NCBI RefSeq assembly: GCF_026151205.1
Contig: NC_087084.1
Span: 3,901,538 to 3,961,537, forward strand
Origin: Bolinopsis microptera
Taxonomy: Eukaryota; Ctenophora; Tentaculata; Lobata; Bolinopsidae
Direction: 5' to 3'
Length of the DNA: 60,000 nt
The position numbers and the translations under genes were made by a program. This document shows, in pieces, positions 1 to 13,453 of the stretch. The notes beneath the pieces were generated by a model that saw nothing but the letters and a program-made list of their open reading frames with translations, did not search any database and was not told the origin of the DNA. How positions within the stretch are numbered: position 1 is the first letter of the stretch; the number at the start of each line of letters is the position of its first letter.

Positions 1-135
1 GAACTTTTAGCAAAGTGCTAGTTTATGGGTACAACCTAGCACAACCTATCAATGTAATTTGGTTTTTCAAATTGGATAAAAAATCTTTGTGTTAATTTAC
101 AGTTAATTTAAATTAGATTTACTTTTTGAATTACG

Positions 136-680
136 AAGCATGTACGGACAGCACCTTAGTAGATTGTGCGGAAGGACAATTTTTTGCATTTCAACTCCGG
201 AAGGATTCACAGCTCTGGTCTTTAAATGACAAAACGGTAGAGAGCATCACAGTTACGTAACGTACAAAGTGCTTGCAGTGGGGGGTATGCTAAAGTAGAC
301 AGCGCAAAAATCGGAGATAAAATCGTCGAAAATGTACAACGGCACGGAGTTTACAACACATTTGTAAAAGAGTGACCTTAGGAAAGCAATGGAAGAATGG
401 AGGTAAAAATGAATGAGCTGGGCGCACAAATGGAAAAAAATATGAAAACAGCGTTTTAGGTGGTTTGGGTCAATCTTATGGTGACAATTGGATAAATAAT
501 TTCGTAAAGAGAAGACGATGCCAGCCAAACAGCAGCTATAACCTGCCGACAAAATTCGCTCAACCAGCCGTCAAAGCAAAACCTTCAGACGAAGAAGGAA
601 AACGCAGTTCAACCGCCAGCCTCAAATCACGAATCACTGATTCTCGGAGATTGCAAAGAGTCAACGATCGAAAGAACTAA
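136..680 (+). CDS. Gene A, copy 1: exon 2 only (window edge)
   Basis: Exon 2 of the array's secreted protein gene; exon 1 lies left of the window. The acceptor is damaged (ACGAAGC where other copies have TTTTCAGAAGC). The C-terminal stretch is readable: GDNWINNFVKR, then AQPAVKAKPSDEE, TASLKS and a stop at 678-680. The Cys-rich half is frame-broken by single-base indels. See copy 3 for the full description. Confidence 0.6.
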
Positions 681-2012
681 TCCAAAGAAACGAAACTAAA
701 CTCAACTCACGTACCCAAAAGAGAAGAGGCAGTGACCCACAGCCCACATGAAATTAAATTTAAAAGAATGAATAATATATCTTTTATGCTTATTATTATT
801 ATTATAGTTTATTATTATTATTACGTCTAGTAACAGGAGTAACTTATGACCTGGGACAATGTAAGCAATAAGGGAGTGATTTAACCAGCACCTCACACAA
901 GGCTGACTTTCACTTCACCGCCACCTGCTGGGTAATGGTATAAGTTAATATCCGTCTGCAAATTAGCGTTGTCCCCCTAACTTAAATGTCCAAACTAGCT
1001 CTTTCCTATTTACACCGGGGCGCCATATAGAGAATTTCTTGGATAAGCTTCACTGACAGTCACGAGATTTCGTTGAGCGCGTTTACTGTTGGATATAAGC
1101 GCGTTGACATTGAGCTATCATGCGACCCGATACGCACCATATAAGGCGAATTAAAAAAAAATCTGCATCAAGCAACGAGATATAGCAAAGCTAAATTACA
1201 CATCCATAATAATGCGTAATTAAGAGCAGGGGAGTTGCATTTCATGGAGTTGCAGGGAGTAGTCATAGCGTGAAAATAGGGAGGTAAATTTCGATGACTA
1301 AGGGTACATACAAGTAAATGTTTTCGTTCACTAAGATTGGATATAAAGTTAACTTTGTTGGTTTAGAACAGTGTTGAGGACCGTACAAATGGAGTGCACT
1401 GATTTGCATTCCGAGGGTAAGAATTGAGATTTGGCCGAACAGGCTGAAATCGTTTGTACGTGAAAACAGACTCGATTACCTTACCTAGTAATTAACTAGT
1501 AACTTGGTATGACGAGAAGAGTGGAAACCAGACGAAAGTAAGACGAAAGTCTCGGGAATCGGATGCAGGCTACAATGGGCATGAATATATAGAGGCCCTA
1601 GTTGCTCCCCAACCGGCAGCCAATAACACTTTTCAAGAAAAAATACTAAGTTTATACTTTTCATCAGTCCTACGAACACACTGGGGAATGATAAAAAGAT
1701 AAAAACGATGCGAAGCGTGCAGAATCACTCTAACAGAGCATTTAAAGCAAAAGTCTTTAATGCTCTCACTTTTGTAATAATTTCCCATTTCCGACTTGAT
1801 ATCACAAAAAAAATTGGTTTTATTATCCGTAACAATTAACGACACTGTTCGACAACAAGATGGCGCATTTAGATGCATAACACAATTTTCCATTAAAATT
1901 TTAATCATCGCCGCGTTCGGCCTATAAAAGAATTCAAAATAAATAAAGACTTTTATTGTTCAAAATGCACAGGGAATCAAAACTCAATGATCGTGCAACA
2001 AAATGTCAAATC

Positions 2013-2440
2013 TCATAACCAATAAAAACAATCAAAGACAATCAAAACACTAAAGAAATTCACTAAAAAGGAGGAACGTGTAGCAGAGCATCCGGAAAGA
2101 GTTGAACGTTTTTGGAGAGAGCTTGGTCCAAAACCTGAAAAATTTTAAATTAATAGATGTATTATAAGAATATTTCTATTGTCCAAGAGTAGTGTATCAA
2201 ATACATAACAGTTGAATAGTATTAAACTGAATGTGACGAAGCATTACCAAACATTTCAGTCCTTCATAAATTTCCAATAAATATGTAAAATTTCATAATT
2301 TGTATAACCTTGAGACGTTTCAGGATAATGGAGACAATGTACTCAGTATTAGACTTTACAGCCTGACCGGCCATAACAGCGTCCAACGTCAGAAACCATT
2401 CTTTGAATATCGACAATCCTGTCTCTTCCTCTTGCTCAAC
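2013..2440 (-). CDS. Candidate gene C, copy 1 (antisense, C-terminal exons)
   Basis: Two minus-strand exons: 2248-2440, then the last exon 2013-2134. The upstream exon reads ETGLSIFK and GQAVKSNTEYIVSI in one open frame here. The last exon follows a TTTCAG acceptor. See copy 2. Confidence 0.4.
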
Positions 2441-4034
2441 CAGCAAGTGAAACAATAAAGCATGACGCCTAACATGATTGCAATGTTACCAGTTAAGGTT
2501 ATAATACGTACGTGACACGAGCTGACAAAATTGCATGAAGTTAACATAACCTGAGGGACCTCAGGCTATTTTATGTTCATATAAAAACATATATAGATTC
2601 GTCGGAATGACGGCTGGAGCGCTTCGGCCCAGTAAGGCTGAGCGCGGCCCACAAGAGTTACAACCGCGGTCCCTGTAAACGTGGAATGATCGCGAAATAA
2701 TATACCTAAAAACGTAAGCGTTTTTTATAAAATATTTGGGAAAAAACATGGGTTTGGTAAATTGGGTCTGATGTAAATCATAATTTAATTGTTTCAAATA
2801 TTACAACAACCTTCGTTTGTTGTTATAAAACGGTTATTGTATCCGGATTCCACTGTTTTTTTTGACTTTAAATATTTCACTGTTTAAATTAAGGTTTTGA
2901 TTCACTTATTTGCCCATGATAATAACTGAATAAGCCTATTATTAAGAGATTAGACTTCCGTATGGTTTTAAAAGCCACTAACTTGTAGAATATTAACTTA
3001 CAAACATCTGAAACATACGATTAAAAAAATAAAATTTGTATCCTTAAGAGCAAAGACTCAGAGCAGAGAAACCTTCATTTTCAGTAAATTCAAGTTTACA
3101 TTAGTACGGACGTGCCCAAGAACTATACTTTTTTCCTGATTCTGTTTGCATTTCAAAAACTACAGTACAATTGAAATAGCTATTTTAATAGTTAATAAAA
3201 ATTAATGCACTTTTGACGAGCTGTAAATCTCTGATAGAGTAGCCTATCAGACCAGAACTATGCAGTCTGTACTTACCGGCGTTGAACGAAATTACACTGG
3301 CAGCAGCCAGCAACATGAAATTAACAAACTATTACACAGCGACGAGCCTACTAAGTTCATAATATGGCAGTCTCATTGTTACAAATCTTATGTGTCCATC
3401 ATGCTCCATGTGTATATCATGGTGACACTTTAATATAATAATCTATCACTATTAACATCACAGATGTACTAGAGAAAACCTTAGGCAAGATTGCTCAAAC
3501 TCATAACTTATGTTAATAAAAAGCGACTTAACAAGAGCTTCTTTTTATAACAAGTCTGCACTAATTATTAATTTTATTTTGTGGTTAACTTGGAGCTAAG
3601 ATTAGAGCTCATTCAGATCATGTTGGAGCATTGTGTTTAACCTTTTGTTGTGATCATTTAAGCGTGTTTAGAAAATAAGCAGATATTTTATCGCATCCTG
3701 CGAAAAAATAAGATAGGGGGGGGGGGGTGTGTGGCATATGTAATGGGTCTTACATATCGTGGACACCTGTTTAGTGTTTATCTGAGCAGGATTTTTATTA
3801 TGGACATAGGGTTTGAGGGTTGCAACTAGACTTCATTTTACCGTCAATCTAAAATGCCGGTGTTAAAATTACATTTCTCTATAATAAGTTTATGCTATTC
3901 TTTATATTAATACTAAATTTATGGTTACCAATACCATAGTTTATTATAATACTTATATCATTGGTTGATTTTTTTAGATTAAAAAAAAACTCCACATTTC
4001 ACAACTAATTCAAATAGCGAAGTAAGACCTCATC
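2441..4034. other. Non-coding part of the unit between gene C and gene A
   Basis: About 1.6 kb, present in each full unit. It contains the GC-richer doubled GGCCCA/GCTGAGCGCGG block (here ~2606-2655), which on the minus strand precedes gene C and includes a GGTCCCCAG|GTAA donor-like site in better copies, followed by AT-rich sequence. Short open stretches exist on both strands in the consensus but none has support strong enough to call. A ten-G run at 3717-3726 is specific to this copy. Confidence 0.5.
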
Positions 4035-4937
4035 ATGAGAGGGTCCTATTCAACTCCTGAAACTTCCTCTGCCACCACCAGACGTTACCAGTCAAGTGTA
4101 ACGAACGGCTGTGACTATACTTTTTCATCACGAGGTTAAACAGGATGGCTCTTCTCCAAAAACTTCCTGATTGAGACTTAGTGAGTATAGTTTTATGGTT
4201 TTTTTGTTTGTTTGCTCAGGGAGCAGGAATGACACATACTTCTAGGACCAGGAGTTTTCCGAACATTTAGGCAATGTGCTAGTTTAAGTGTATCAACCTA
4301 GCACAACCTAGTCATGAGATTTGGTTTTTTCCAAATTGGATAAAAAATCTTGTGTTAATTTTAACAGTTAATTAAATTAATTAATTTTTGATTTTCGAAG
4401 CATGTTCGACAGCACCTTAGTAGATGTGCGGAAGGACAATGTGCCATTTCAACTCCGGTAGGATTCTCAGCTCTGGTCAGTGAAAAATGACAAAACGGGT
4501 ATAGAGCATCACATTACGTTTACGAACAGTGCTTTCAGAGGGGATGCTAAAGGTAGAAAGCGCAAAAATCCGGAGATAAAATCGTCGAAATTTACAACGC
4601 ACGGTTTTACAACAACAATTTGTAAAATGATGACTTTGGAAAGCAAATGGAAGAATGGAGGTAAAAATTGAAAGAGCTGTCGCACAAATGGAAAAAAATA
4701 AGAAAACAGCGTTTAGTGGTTTGGTCAATCTTTGTGACAATTGGATAAATAATAACGTTAAAAGATACGAAGATCAGCCAAACCCGCAGCTAAAGAACCG
4801 TGCCGACAAAAATGCCGCTCAACCGTGCCGTCAAAGCTAAACTTCAGAAAAGAGGAAAACGCCAGTTCAACCGCCAGCCTCAAATCACATTCACAGATTC
4901 TCGTAGATTGCAAGAGTCAACGATCGAAAGAACCTAA
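4035..4937 (+). CDS. Gene A, copy 2: secreted Cys-rich protein (frame-broken)
   Basis: Exon 1 is 4035-4180 and exon 2 is 4398-4937, separated by a 217-bp intron with donor A|GTGAGTAT. The start ATG is intact and the signal peptide is partly readable, but several single-base indels break the frame. GDNWINNNVKR and NAAQP are visible near the C-terminus, and the stop TAA is at 4935-4937. The acceptor has lost one base (TTTTCGAAG). Same gene as copy 3. Confidence 0.6.
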
Positions 4938-6239
4938 TCAAAGAAACGAAAACTAAACCACTACTCACAAGTGAAGAGCAGTGTACCCTCATCCCACATG
5001 ACATAAATGTTAAAAGAATGTAGAATATACTTTTATGTTTATTATTATTATAATAGTTTAATTATTATTTATTACGTCTAGTACAGTGAAGAACTTAGTG
5101 ACCTGGGACAATGTTGCATAAAAGTGATTTAACACGCTTCACACAGGCAGAACTTTTCAAATTCACCGCCAACCTCATGGGTAATGGTAGAATTTAATTT
5201 CAGCTGCAGAATACGGTGTCCCCCCTACTTCATGTAACAAACTAGCTCTTTCCTAGTTTACAACCGGGGCGCCATATAGAGAATTTCCTTGGTAAGCTGT
5301 CACGTGGTCAGTCAAGATACGATTGAGCGCGTTTACTGGTTGATATATAGCGCGTGACATTGAGCTATCACAGCAGACCCGATAACGCCCATATAAGGCT
5401 AAAAAAAAGCTTGCATCTACACTGATATATGCGAGCTAATTAACACACCATATAAGGCGTAATTAAGAGCAGGGAGTTTTGCAGTGAGTTGCAGGGAGTT
5501 GTAATAGCGTGAAATGGGTGGTACTACGATGATTAGGGTACATACAAATTAAATGTTTTCGTTCACATGTTGGTTAAAAAGTTTAACTTTGGTTTTAGAA
5601 CAGTGTGTTATGGACGCGTAACACAATGGAAGTGCACTGATTTGCAGTCAGATGGGTAAGAATTGAGATTTGGCCGAACCGCTGAAATCGTTGATTATAC
5701 GACGTTTGAAACTGTCTCGATTACTTGTTACCTAGCTAGTAACTTGGTATGAAGTAGAGAGTGAAACCATTACAAAGTAAGACGAAGTCTCGGAAACGGG
5801 ATGCAGCTACAAATGCTTGAATAATAGAGGCCCTAGTTGGCTCTCCCCAGATCGTCAGTCCAATAACACATTTTCTGAAATTTCTAATTTTCCTACTCTT
5901 CATCATCCTACGAAACACACTGGGGAATGATAAAAAAGAATAAAAAGATGCGAGCGTGCTGAATCACACTACAGAGCAATTTAAAGCAAAATTCTATAAA
6001 TGCACACTTTTGTATAATTCCGACTTATAATCTCCAAAATAATGGGTTTTATTATATCCGTAACAATAAACGACACTGTTCGACAACATGGCTCTATTGA
6101 TGCATAAACACATTTTTTTCCATCAAAATTTATCCTTCGCCGCGTTCGCCTAAAAAAATTTCAAAAATATATAAGACTTATAATGTCAAAATGAAACAGG
6201 GAAACATAACTTCAAGAACGTGCAACAATATGTCAAATC

Positions 6240-6687
6240 TCATAACCAATAAAAAACAAACAAAGACAAACAAAACACTAAAGAAAATCACTAAAAAGGA
6301 GGAACGTAAAGCAGTGCATCCGGAATGAGTTGACCACGTTTTTTTGGAGAGAGCTGTTCCAAAAACCTGAAATATTTAAATTATAATAGAGTGTATTTAA
6401 AGATATTTCTAATTGTCCAAAGAGTTGTGTATCAAAACATAACATTTTGATAGTAATAAACTGAATGTGACGAAGCTTTAACCAAATTTCAGTCCTTCAT
6501 AAATTCCAAAAAAATTTGTAAAATACTTCCAATAATTTGTATAACCTTGAGACGTTACAGGAGTAATGGAGATACAATGACACAGTAATGTAGACTTAAC
6601 CGCCTGACCGTCAATGAAAAGCGTCAACGTCAGAAACATTCTTTTTGAATATCTGACAATCCTGTCTCTTTCCTCTTTGCAGTCAAC
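6240..6687 (-). CDS. Candidate gene C, copy 2: possible GPI-anchored protein
   Basis: Exon 6483-6687 and last exon 6240-6366, minus strand, opposite in direction to gene A. Across copies the first exon reads VDCKRKETGLSIFKKNVSD, then GQAVKSNTEYIVSITPETSQ. The last exon, after an ATATTTCAG acceptor, reads VLDQLSPKNVSTLSGC and ends in about 20 mainly hydrophobic residues (FLVNFFSVLIVFDCFYWL) before a stop. That ending resembles a GPI-attachment signal, and the NTEYIVSITP stretch faintly recalls a fibronectin-III strand. A hydrophobic start (MICVLLIVSML) is in frame directly upstream in this copy only; in the consensus it is one base out of frame. The segment between TSQGYTNY and the donor is ambiguous between copies, so the exact splice site and the middle of the protein are unresolved. 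Confidence 0.45.
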
Positions 6688-8242
6688 CAGCATGGAAACT
6701 ATAAGCAAGACGCATATCATGATGCAATGTTGACAGTTAATGTATAATACGTACGTGTAAACGAACCGACAAAATTTGCTCGAGTTACATTACTGTGGAC
6801 CTCAGGCTATTAAGTTCATAAATCAAGATAAGAATTCGGGCGAATGACAGGCTGAGCGCGGCCAGAAAGGCTGAGCGCGGCCACTAAGAGTTAATCACCG
6901 CGGTCTTTAAAACTTGGGAAAGATCGCGAAATATTATACTATAAACGAGCGTTTTTATAAAATATTTTGGAAAGAAACATGGGTTTTTAAAATTGGGCTG
7001 ATGAAATCATAATATTATTGTTACAAAAATAACATCTACCTTTCGTTGTTGTTATACGGTTAATTGTTACTGATTCACTGTTTTTTTTTTGACCAGTTAA
7101 AATTCACAGTTTAATTAAGGTTTGTGTTTCACTTTTTGCCAATGATATAACTGTAAAAGCCTATATTTAAGAGTTTAGACTTCCGTAGGTTTGAAAGCAC
7201 TATCTTTTAGAATTGAACTTACTAACTATCTAAAAACATACGATTAAAAAATAAAAATTGTATCCTAAGAGCAAAGACACAGAGCAGCGAAACCTTCATT
7301 TCAGTAAAATCATGTTTACTATATACTGACGTGCCTCAAGAACTACATTTCCTGATTCGGTTGCATTTTCAAAAACTACAGGACAATAAGAAAATAGCTA
7401 TTTAATAGTTAATAAAAATTAAGCACTTTTGGACGAGCTGTAATCTCGTTAAGTACCTAAAACAACCAGAACTACAGTCCTGTACTTAGCACGGCGTGTG
7501 ATCGAATTTTACACTGGCAGCAGCTCAGCAACATGAAATTACTACAATTACACAGGCGTACCCGAGCCTTCCTATATCATAATTATGGCAGTCTCAGAAC
7601 TAATCTTTTGTGTCTTCAGGCCAGTGTATATCATGAGACAAACTTTAAATACAATATCTATCATATATTAACAACACACAGAAGGAGCTAGAGAAAACTT
7701 AGCAAGTTTTGGCTCAAACTCATAACTATGTTAAAATATAAGCGACTACAAATCATCTTTGTATAACAAGTCCCTGCACTAATAAATTAATTTTATTTGA
7801 GGTTACTGGAGCTAAGATTAGAGCTCATTCAGATCATGTTGGAAGCATTGAGTTAACTTTTGTGATCAGTTTAACGTGGTTTAGATAAAAAGCAGATTAT
7901 TTATCGCATCTGCGGAAAAATAAAGAACGAGGTCTTTCATGGTCTTTACATATCGTAGACACCAGTTTAGTGTTACCTGAGCAGGATTATTATTATGGAC
8001 TATAGGATTTTGAGGTTGCAACTAGACTTTCATTTTACAAGTCAAATCTAATTGCAGGTGTTAAAATTACATTTCTCATATAAAATGTTTATGCTATTCT
8101 TTAGTTAGTAATACTAAGTTTATGGTTACCAATAACCATAGTTTTATTAATATAATAACATATATCATAGGTTGAAATTTTAGATTAAAATAAAAACTCT
8201 CATCAATTCACAACTATTCAAAATAGCGAAGTAAACCTCATC

Positions 8243-9155
8243 ATGAGAGGAGTCCTAGTATCCTACTCTGTAACTTCCCTCTCTGCCACCGACCAACTGA
8301 CGCATCAAGTGTAACGAAGGCTGTGCTACTATTTCACACGTGGTTAAAACAGTATGGCTCTTCACAAAAACTTCCTGATGACTTAGTGAGTAATAGTTTA
8401 GGGTTTTTTTTTTTTGTTTGTTTGCACAGGAAAGCAGAAAGCCCACATACTTCAAGGTCCAGGAAGTTCCGAACTTTTAGGAAAGTCTGGTTATGTGGTA
8501 CAGACCTAGCACAACCTAGTCAATGAGATTTGTGTTTTCAAATTGGATAAAAAAATCTGTGTTAATTTACAGTTAATTAAATTATATATAATATTTGATT
8601 TTCAGAAGCATGATCGGACAGCACCTGTAGTAAGATTGTGCGAAGGACAAGTGTGCATTCAACTCCGGTAGGATTCTCAGCTCTGTCATGTAAATGACAA
8701 ACGGTAGAGAGCAGCACAGTTACGTTTACGTACATCATTGCAGTGGGGATGCAAAAGTAGTACAGCGCAAAATCGATGATAAAAAACGTCGAAATGTACA
8801 ACGGCACGGATTTTAACAACACAATTTTGGTAAAATGAGTGAATTTGAAAGCAAAATGGAAAGAATGAGTATAAAATGGAATGAGCTGGGCCACAAAATG
8901 GAAAAAAATAATGAAAACACGTTAGTGGTTTTGGGGTCAATCTTTGGTGACAATTGGATAAATAATATCGATAAAAGAGACGAAGATGCAGCCCAACCAG
9001 CAGCTATAGACCTGCCGACAAAAAATGCCGCTCAACCTGCCGTCAAAGCTAAACTGCAGACGAAAGGAAAACGGCAGTTTCAACAACACGCCAGCCTCAA
9101 ATCACATTCACTGATTCTCGTAGAATGCAAAGAGTCAACGACCGAAAGAACCTAA
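8243..9155 (+). CDS. Gene A, copy 3: novel secreted Cys-rich protein
   Basis: Exon 1 is 8243-8385 and exon 2 is 8606-9155, joined by a phase-1 GT-AG intron. Read across copies the product is about 228 residues: signal peptide (MRGVLVLLLIFLCHHQTDA), a domain of about 80 residues with cysteines in VKCNDGC, KACSD, VDCAEGQVC, SACSGD and VDCAK contexts, then a predicted helical stretch (FGKQMEEW, MNELGAQMEKN, GDNWINNFVKR), an acidic Ala/Pro/Lys-rich segment (AAQPAVKAKP) and a final GDCKES. In this copy 106 codons of exon 2 stay open to the stop, supporting real coding. One signal peptide and no membrane span suggest secretion. The Cys-rich start loosely recalls Ly6/uPAR domains, but the closing CC..D.CN is missing, so I assign no family. 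A poly(A) signal follows about 70 bp after the stop in better copies. Confidence 0.7.
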
Positions 9156-10456
9156 ACAAAGAAAACGAAACTAAACTCACGTACGCAAAATGAAGAGGCA
9201 TGACCCTCAGCCCACATGAAATAAATGTAAAAGAATGTTATAATATATCATTTATGGTTATTTATTATTATAAAAGTTTATTATTATTATTACGTCTAGT
9301 ACAGGGAGTACATAGTGACCGGACAATGTATCATAAGGAGTGATTTAACCACGCTTCACACACAGGCTGACTTTCAACATCACCGCCACCTTCTGGGTAA
9401 AGGTAGAAGTTAATTTCACTGCAGAATTAGCGGAGTCCCCTACTTAATGTTCAAACTAGTAGCTCTTATCCTAGTTACACCGGGTCTCCATAATAAGAAT
9501 TTTCCTTGGATACTAGTCACGTGACAGTCACGAGATATCGATTGAGCGCGTTACTGGGTTGGAATATATACGGCGAGACATTGAGCTATCATGCAGACCC
9601 GAATACGCACCATATAAGGCGTAATTCAAAGGCAGCATCTAGCACGGATATTTTGCAAAGCTAAATACACATCCTATAAGGCGTAATAAGAGCAGGGAGC
9701 TTGCAGATGGAGTTGCTAGGAGTTGTAATAGAGTGAAATTGGTTGTAATTCTAAAGATTAGGGGTACATACAAGTAAATGTATCGTATCACTTGTTGGTT
9801 ATAAGTTAACATTGGTTTAGAACAGTGTGAGGACGCTTACAATGTAATGCACTGATATGCAGTTCAGATGTAAGAAATTGAGATTTGGCCGAACCGTCTG
9901 AAAATCGTTGTTACGTTGAAAACTGTCTCGAATACCTTTGGTACCAGCTAGTACGTTGGTATTAAGAGAGAGTGGAACCAGACGAAAGTAGACGAGTCCT
10001 CGGAATCGGGGATGCAGCCTAAAATGGGCATGAATATATAGAGGCCCTAAGGTTGCTCCCCAGATCGCCAGTCCAATACACATTTTTCTGAAAGTTCTAA
10101 TTTTCAATCATACTTTCATCATCCTACGAAAACACACTTGGGGAATGATAAAAAGATAAAAAAGATGCGAGCGTGCTGAATCACTCCCTAACAAGCATTT
10201 AAAGCAAATTCTTTAAATGCTCACTTTTGGTATAATTTCCGACTTGATATCTCCAAAATAATGGTTTAATCCGTAACAATTAACGACACTGTTTCGACAA
10301 CAAGGCGCCTATTTGATGCATAAATCCACATTTTTCCATTAAAATTTATCTTCGCCTGCGTTGCGCCTATAAAAATTTCAAAAATATATAAAGACTTTAT
10401 TGTTCAAAATGAAACAGGGGAATCATAACTTCAGATCTTCAACAAAATGACAAATC

Positions 10457-10905
10457 CCGAATAACCAATAAAAACAATCAATAGACAATCAAAACCCTAA
10501 AGAAATTCACTAAAAAGGAGGAACGTGTAGCAGTGCAATCCGGAAAAGAGTGTTTACAAACGATTTTAGAGAGAGCTGGTCCAAACCATGAAATAATTTA
10601 AATTTAATTAGTGTATTAAGAATATTTTCTATTGTCCAAGAGTGTGTTTTCAAATACTAACAGTTGAATAGTAATAAACTGAATGTTACTAAGCTTTAAC
10701 CAACTCTTCAGTCCTTCATAATTCCAAAAAATTTTGTAAAATTCCCCCCCCCACTCAATAATTTGTAAAACTTGAACGTTTCAGGAGTAATGGAGACAAA
10801 GTACTCAGTATTAACTTTACAGCCTACCGTCAATAACAGCGTCAACGTCAGAAACATTCTTTTTGAAATCGACAATCCCTGTCTCTTTCCTCTTGCAGGA
10901 CAAAC
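10457..10905 (-). CDS. Candidate gene C, copy 3 (frame-broken)
   Basis: Exon 10701-10905 and last exon about 10457-10586. A run of nine C at 10743-10751 lies where other copies have TTCTCA, an obvious local sequence error. The stop-codon region is also altered. Confidence 0.35.
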
Positions 10906-12471
10906 CTGCATGTAAACTATAAGCATGACGCATATCAATGGAATGCAAATTGACATTATGATATAAACCTTACGTGTAAACGAGCCTGACCAAATTGCTC
11001 GAGTTTACATTACTGGGACCTCAGGCTATTTATGTTCAATAATCATGAATAGAGATTCCGGCGGAATGACCAGGCTGAGCGGCGGCCCAGAAAGGCTGAG
11101 CGCGGCCACTAAGAGTTTACCACGCGGTCTGTAAAACTTGGAAAGATCGCGAATATTATACTAAAAACGTAAAAGCCGTTATTTAAAAAATATTTGGAAA
11201 GAAACAGGGTTTGGTAAAATGGTGCTGATGTAAATCATAATTTTATTTACAAATATTACATCACCTTACGTATGTTGATAAAACGTTATATTGTTTCTGA
11301 TTCCCATGATTTTGTCTGATTAATATTTCACTGTTTAAATTAAGGTTTTGTGTTTCACTTTTTGCCAAAGATTATACTGTATAAGCCCTATTTTTAAGAG
11401 TTAGTAGACTTCCGTAGGGTTTGAAAAGCCACTATCTGTAGAATTGAACTTACTAACATCTGAAACATATAACGATAAAAAAATAAAATTTGTATCCTTA
11501 AAGAGCAAAGACTCAGAGCAGAGAAACCTTCATTACAGTTAATCATGATTACTTTTTAGTACGGACGTGCCTCAAGAACTACTTTTCCTGATTCGGTTGC
11601 AAATCAAAAAACTACAGGACATTTGAAATAGCTATTTTTAATAGTTAATAAAAATTAAGCACTTTTGCGATCTGTAATCTCTGTATAGAGTACCTAACAG
11701 ACCCGAACTATTCAGTCTGTACTTAGCCGGCGTGGATCGTATTTACACTGGCATGCAGCCAGCAACATGAAATAACAACATATTACACTGCGTCGAGCCT
11801 CTATTCATAATTATGGCAGTCTCATGTTACTAATCTTTTGTGGTCCCTTCAGGCTCATGTGTATATCATGTGACTACTTTAAATATAATATCATATCATA
11901 TATAAACATCACAAGGGAGCAAGAGAAAACTTAGCAAGTTTGCTCAAACTCATAAACTTTTTGTTAATATAAAGGCGACTTACAAACTTCATTGTATAAA
12001 CAAGTCCCTGCACTAATTATATAATATTATTTTTGGTTAACTGGAGCTAAGATTACGAGCTCAATCAGATCATGTTGGAGCATGTGTTAACTTATGTGAT
12101 CATTTTGTAATGCGATTAAGAAAAAAGCAGATATTTAACTCAACTGCGGAAAAATTAGATGATCGAGGTCTTACATGGTCTTATACATAATCGGTGACTC
12201 CTGTTTAGTGTTAATCTAGCAGGATTATTATATTGACATAGTTTTGAGGTTGCAACTAACATCAATTTTAACAAGTCAAATCTAATTGCAGGTGTTTAAA
12301 ATTACATTTCTCTAAAATATGTTTATGCAATTCTTTAGATTATTAATAACTAATTTAGGTTACCATACCATAGATTTTATTATAATAACATATATCATAG
12401 GTTGAATTTTTTAGATTAAATAAAACTCTCACATATCACAACTAATTCAAAAGCGAACGAAGACCTCATCC

Positions 12472-13381
12472 ATGAAGTAGTCCTATTTCTACTCCGTCTT
12501 CTCAGCCACCACCAACTGACGCAAGGTCAAGTGTAACGACGGCTGTGCTACTATTTCACAACGAGGTTAAACAGATGGCTCTTCTCAAAAACTTCTGAAT
12601 GGACTTAGAGATATAGTTATTTTTAGGGTTTTTTTTGTTTGTTTTCACAGGAGACGAGGAATGCCACATACTTCATAGTCCAGATTCCGAACTTTTAGGC
12701 AAAGTGCTAGTTATGCGTTACAACCTAGCACAACCTAGTTCAATGAGATTTGGTTTACAAATAGGATAAAAAACTTGTGTTAATTTTAACAGTTAAATAA
12801 ATTAGATTTAATTTTTGATTTTCAGAAGCATGTTCTAACAGCACCTTAGTAGAATTGTGCGGAAGGACAAGTGGTGCTTACAACTCCGGTAGGAATCTCA
12901 GCTCTGGTCAGTGTAAATGACAAAACGGTAGAGAGCAGCACAGTTTACTTTACGTACAAGTGCTTGCAGTGGGGAAGCTAAAGTAGAACTGCGCAAAAAC
13001 GGAGAAAAAACGTCGAAAATGAAACAACGGCACAACGCACGGATTTTACAACACAATTTTGTAAAATGAGTGACTTTGGAAAGCAAAAGGAGAAAGGAGG
13101 GTAAAAATGAATGAGCTGGGCGCACAAATGAAAAAAATATGAAAACATCGTTTTAGTGGTTTGGGGTCAACTTTGTTGACAATTGGATAAATAATTTCGT
13201 TAAAAGAGACGAAATGCAGCCAAACCAGCAGCTATAGAACCAGCCGACAAAAATGTCCGCTCAACCTGCCTTCAAAGCTAAACCTGCAACTAGAAAGAGG
13301 AAAACGGCAAGTTCAACGCCAGCCTCAATCACATCCACTGTTTCCGATATTGCAAAGAGTCAACGATCGAAAAGAACCTAA
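12472..13381 (+). CDS. Gene A, copy 4 (frame-broken)
   Basis: Exon 1 is 12472-12607 and exon 2 is 12826-13381. The donor is damaged (GGACTTAGAG instead of GGACTTAGTGAG) but the acceptor TTTTCAGAAGC is intact. Single-base indels break the frame in both exons. The downstream AATAAA is intact at 13448-13453. The sequence GGAGGGTAAAA here, with three G, supports the open frame through the point where two-G copies read a stop. Confidence 0.6.
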
Positions 13382-13447
13382 TCAAAGAAACGAAACTAAA
13401 CTCACGTACGCAAAAGTGAAGAGGCAGTGACCCTCAAGCCCACATGA

Positions 13448-13453
13448 AATAAA
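13448..13453 (+). promoter_or_regulatory. Poly(A) signal of gene A (copy 4)
   Basis: AATAAA lies 67 bp after the gene A stop in copy 4. The same signal is at 26092-26097 in copy 7, and the motif is preserved or nearly so in the other copies (ATGAAATAAATG context). This supports + strand transcription and the assigned 3' end. Confidence 0.6.
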
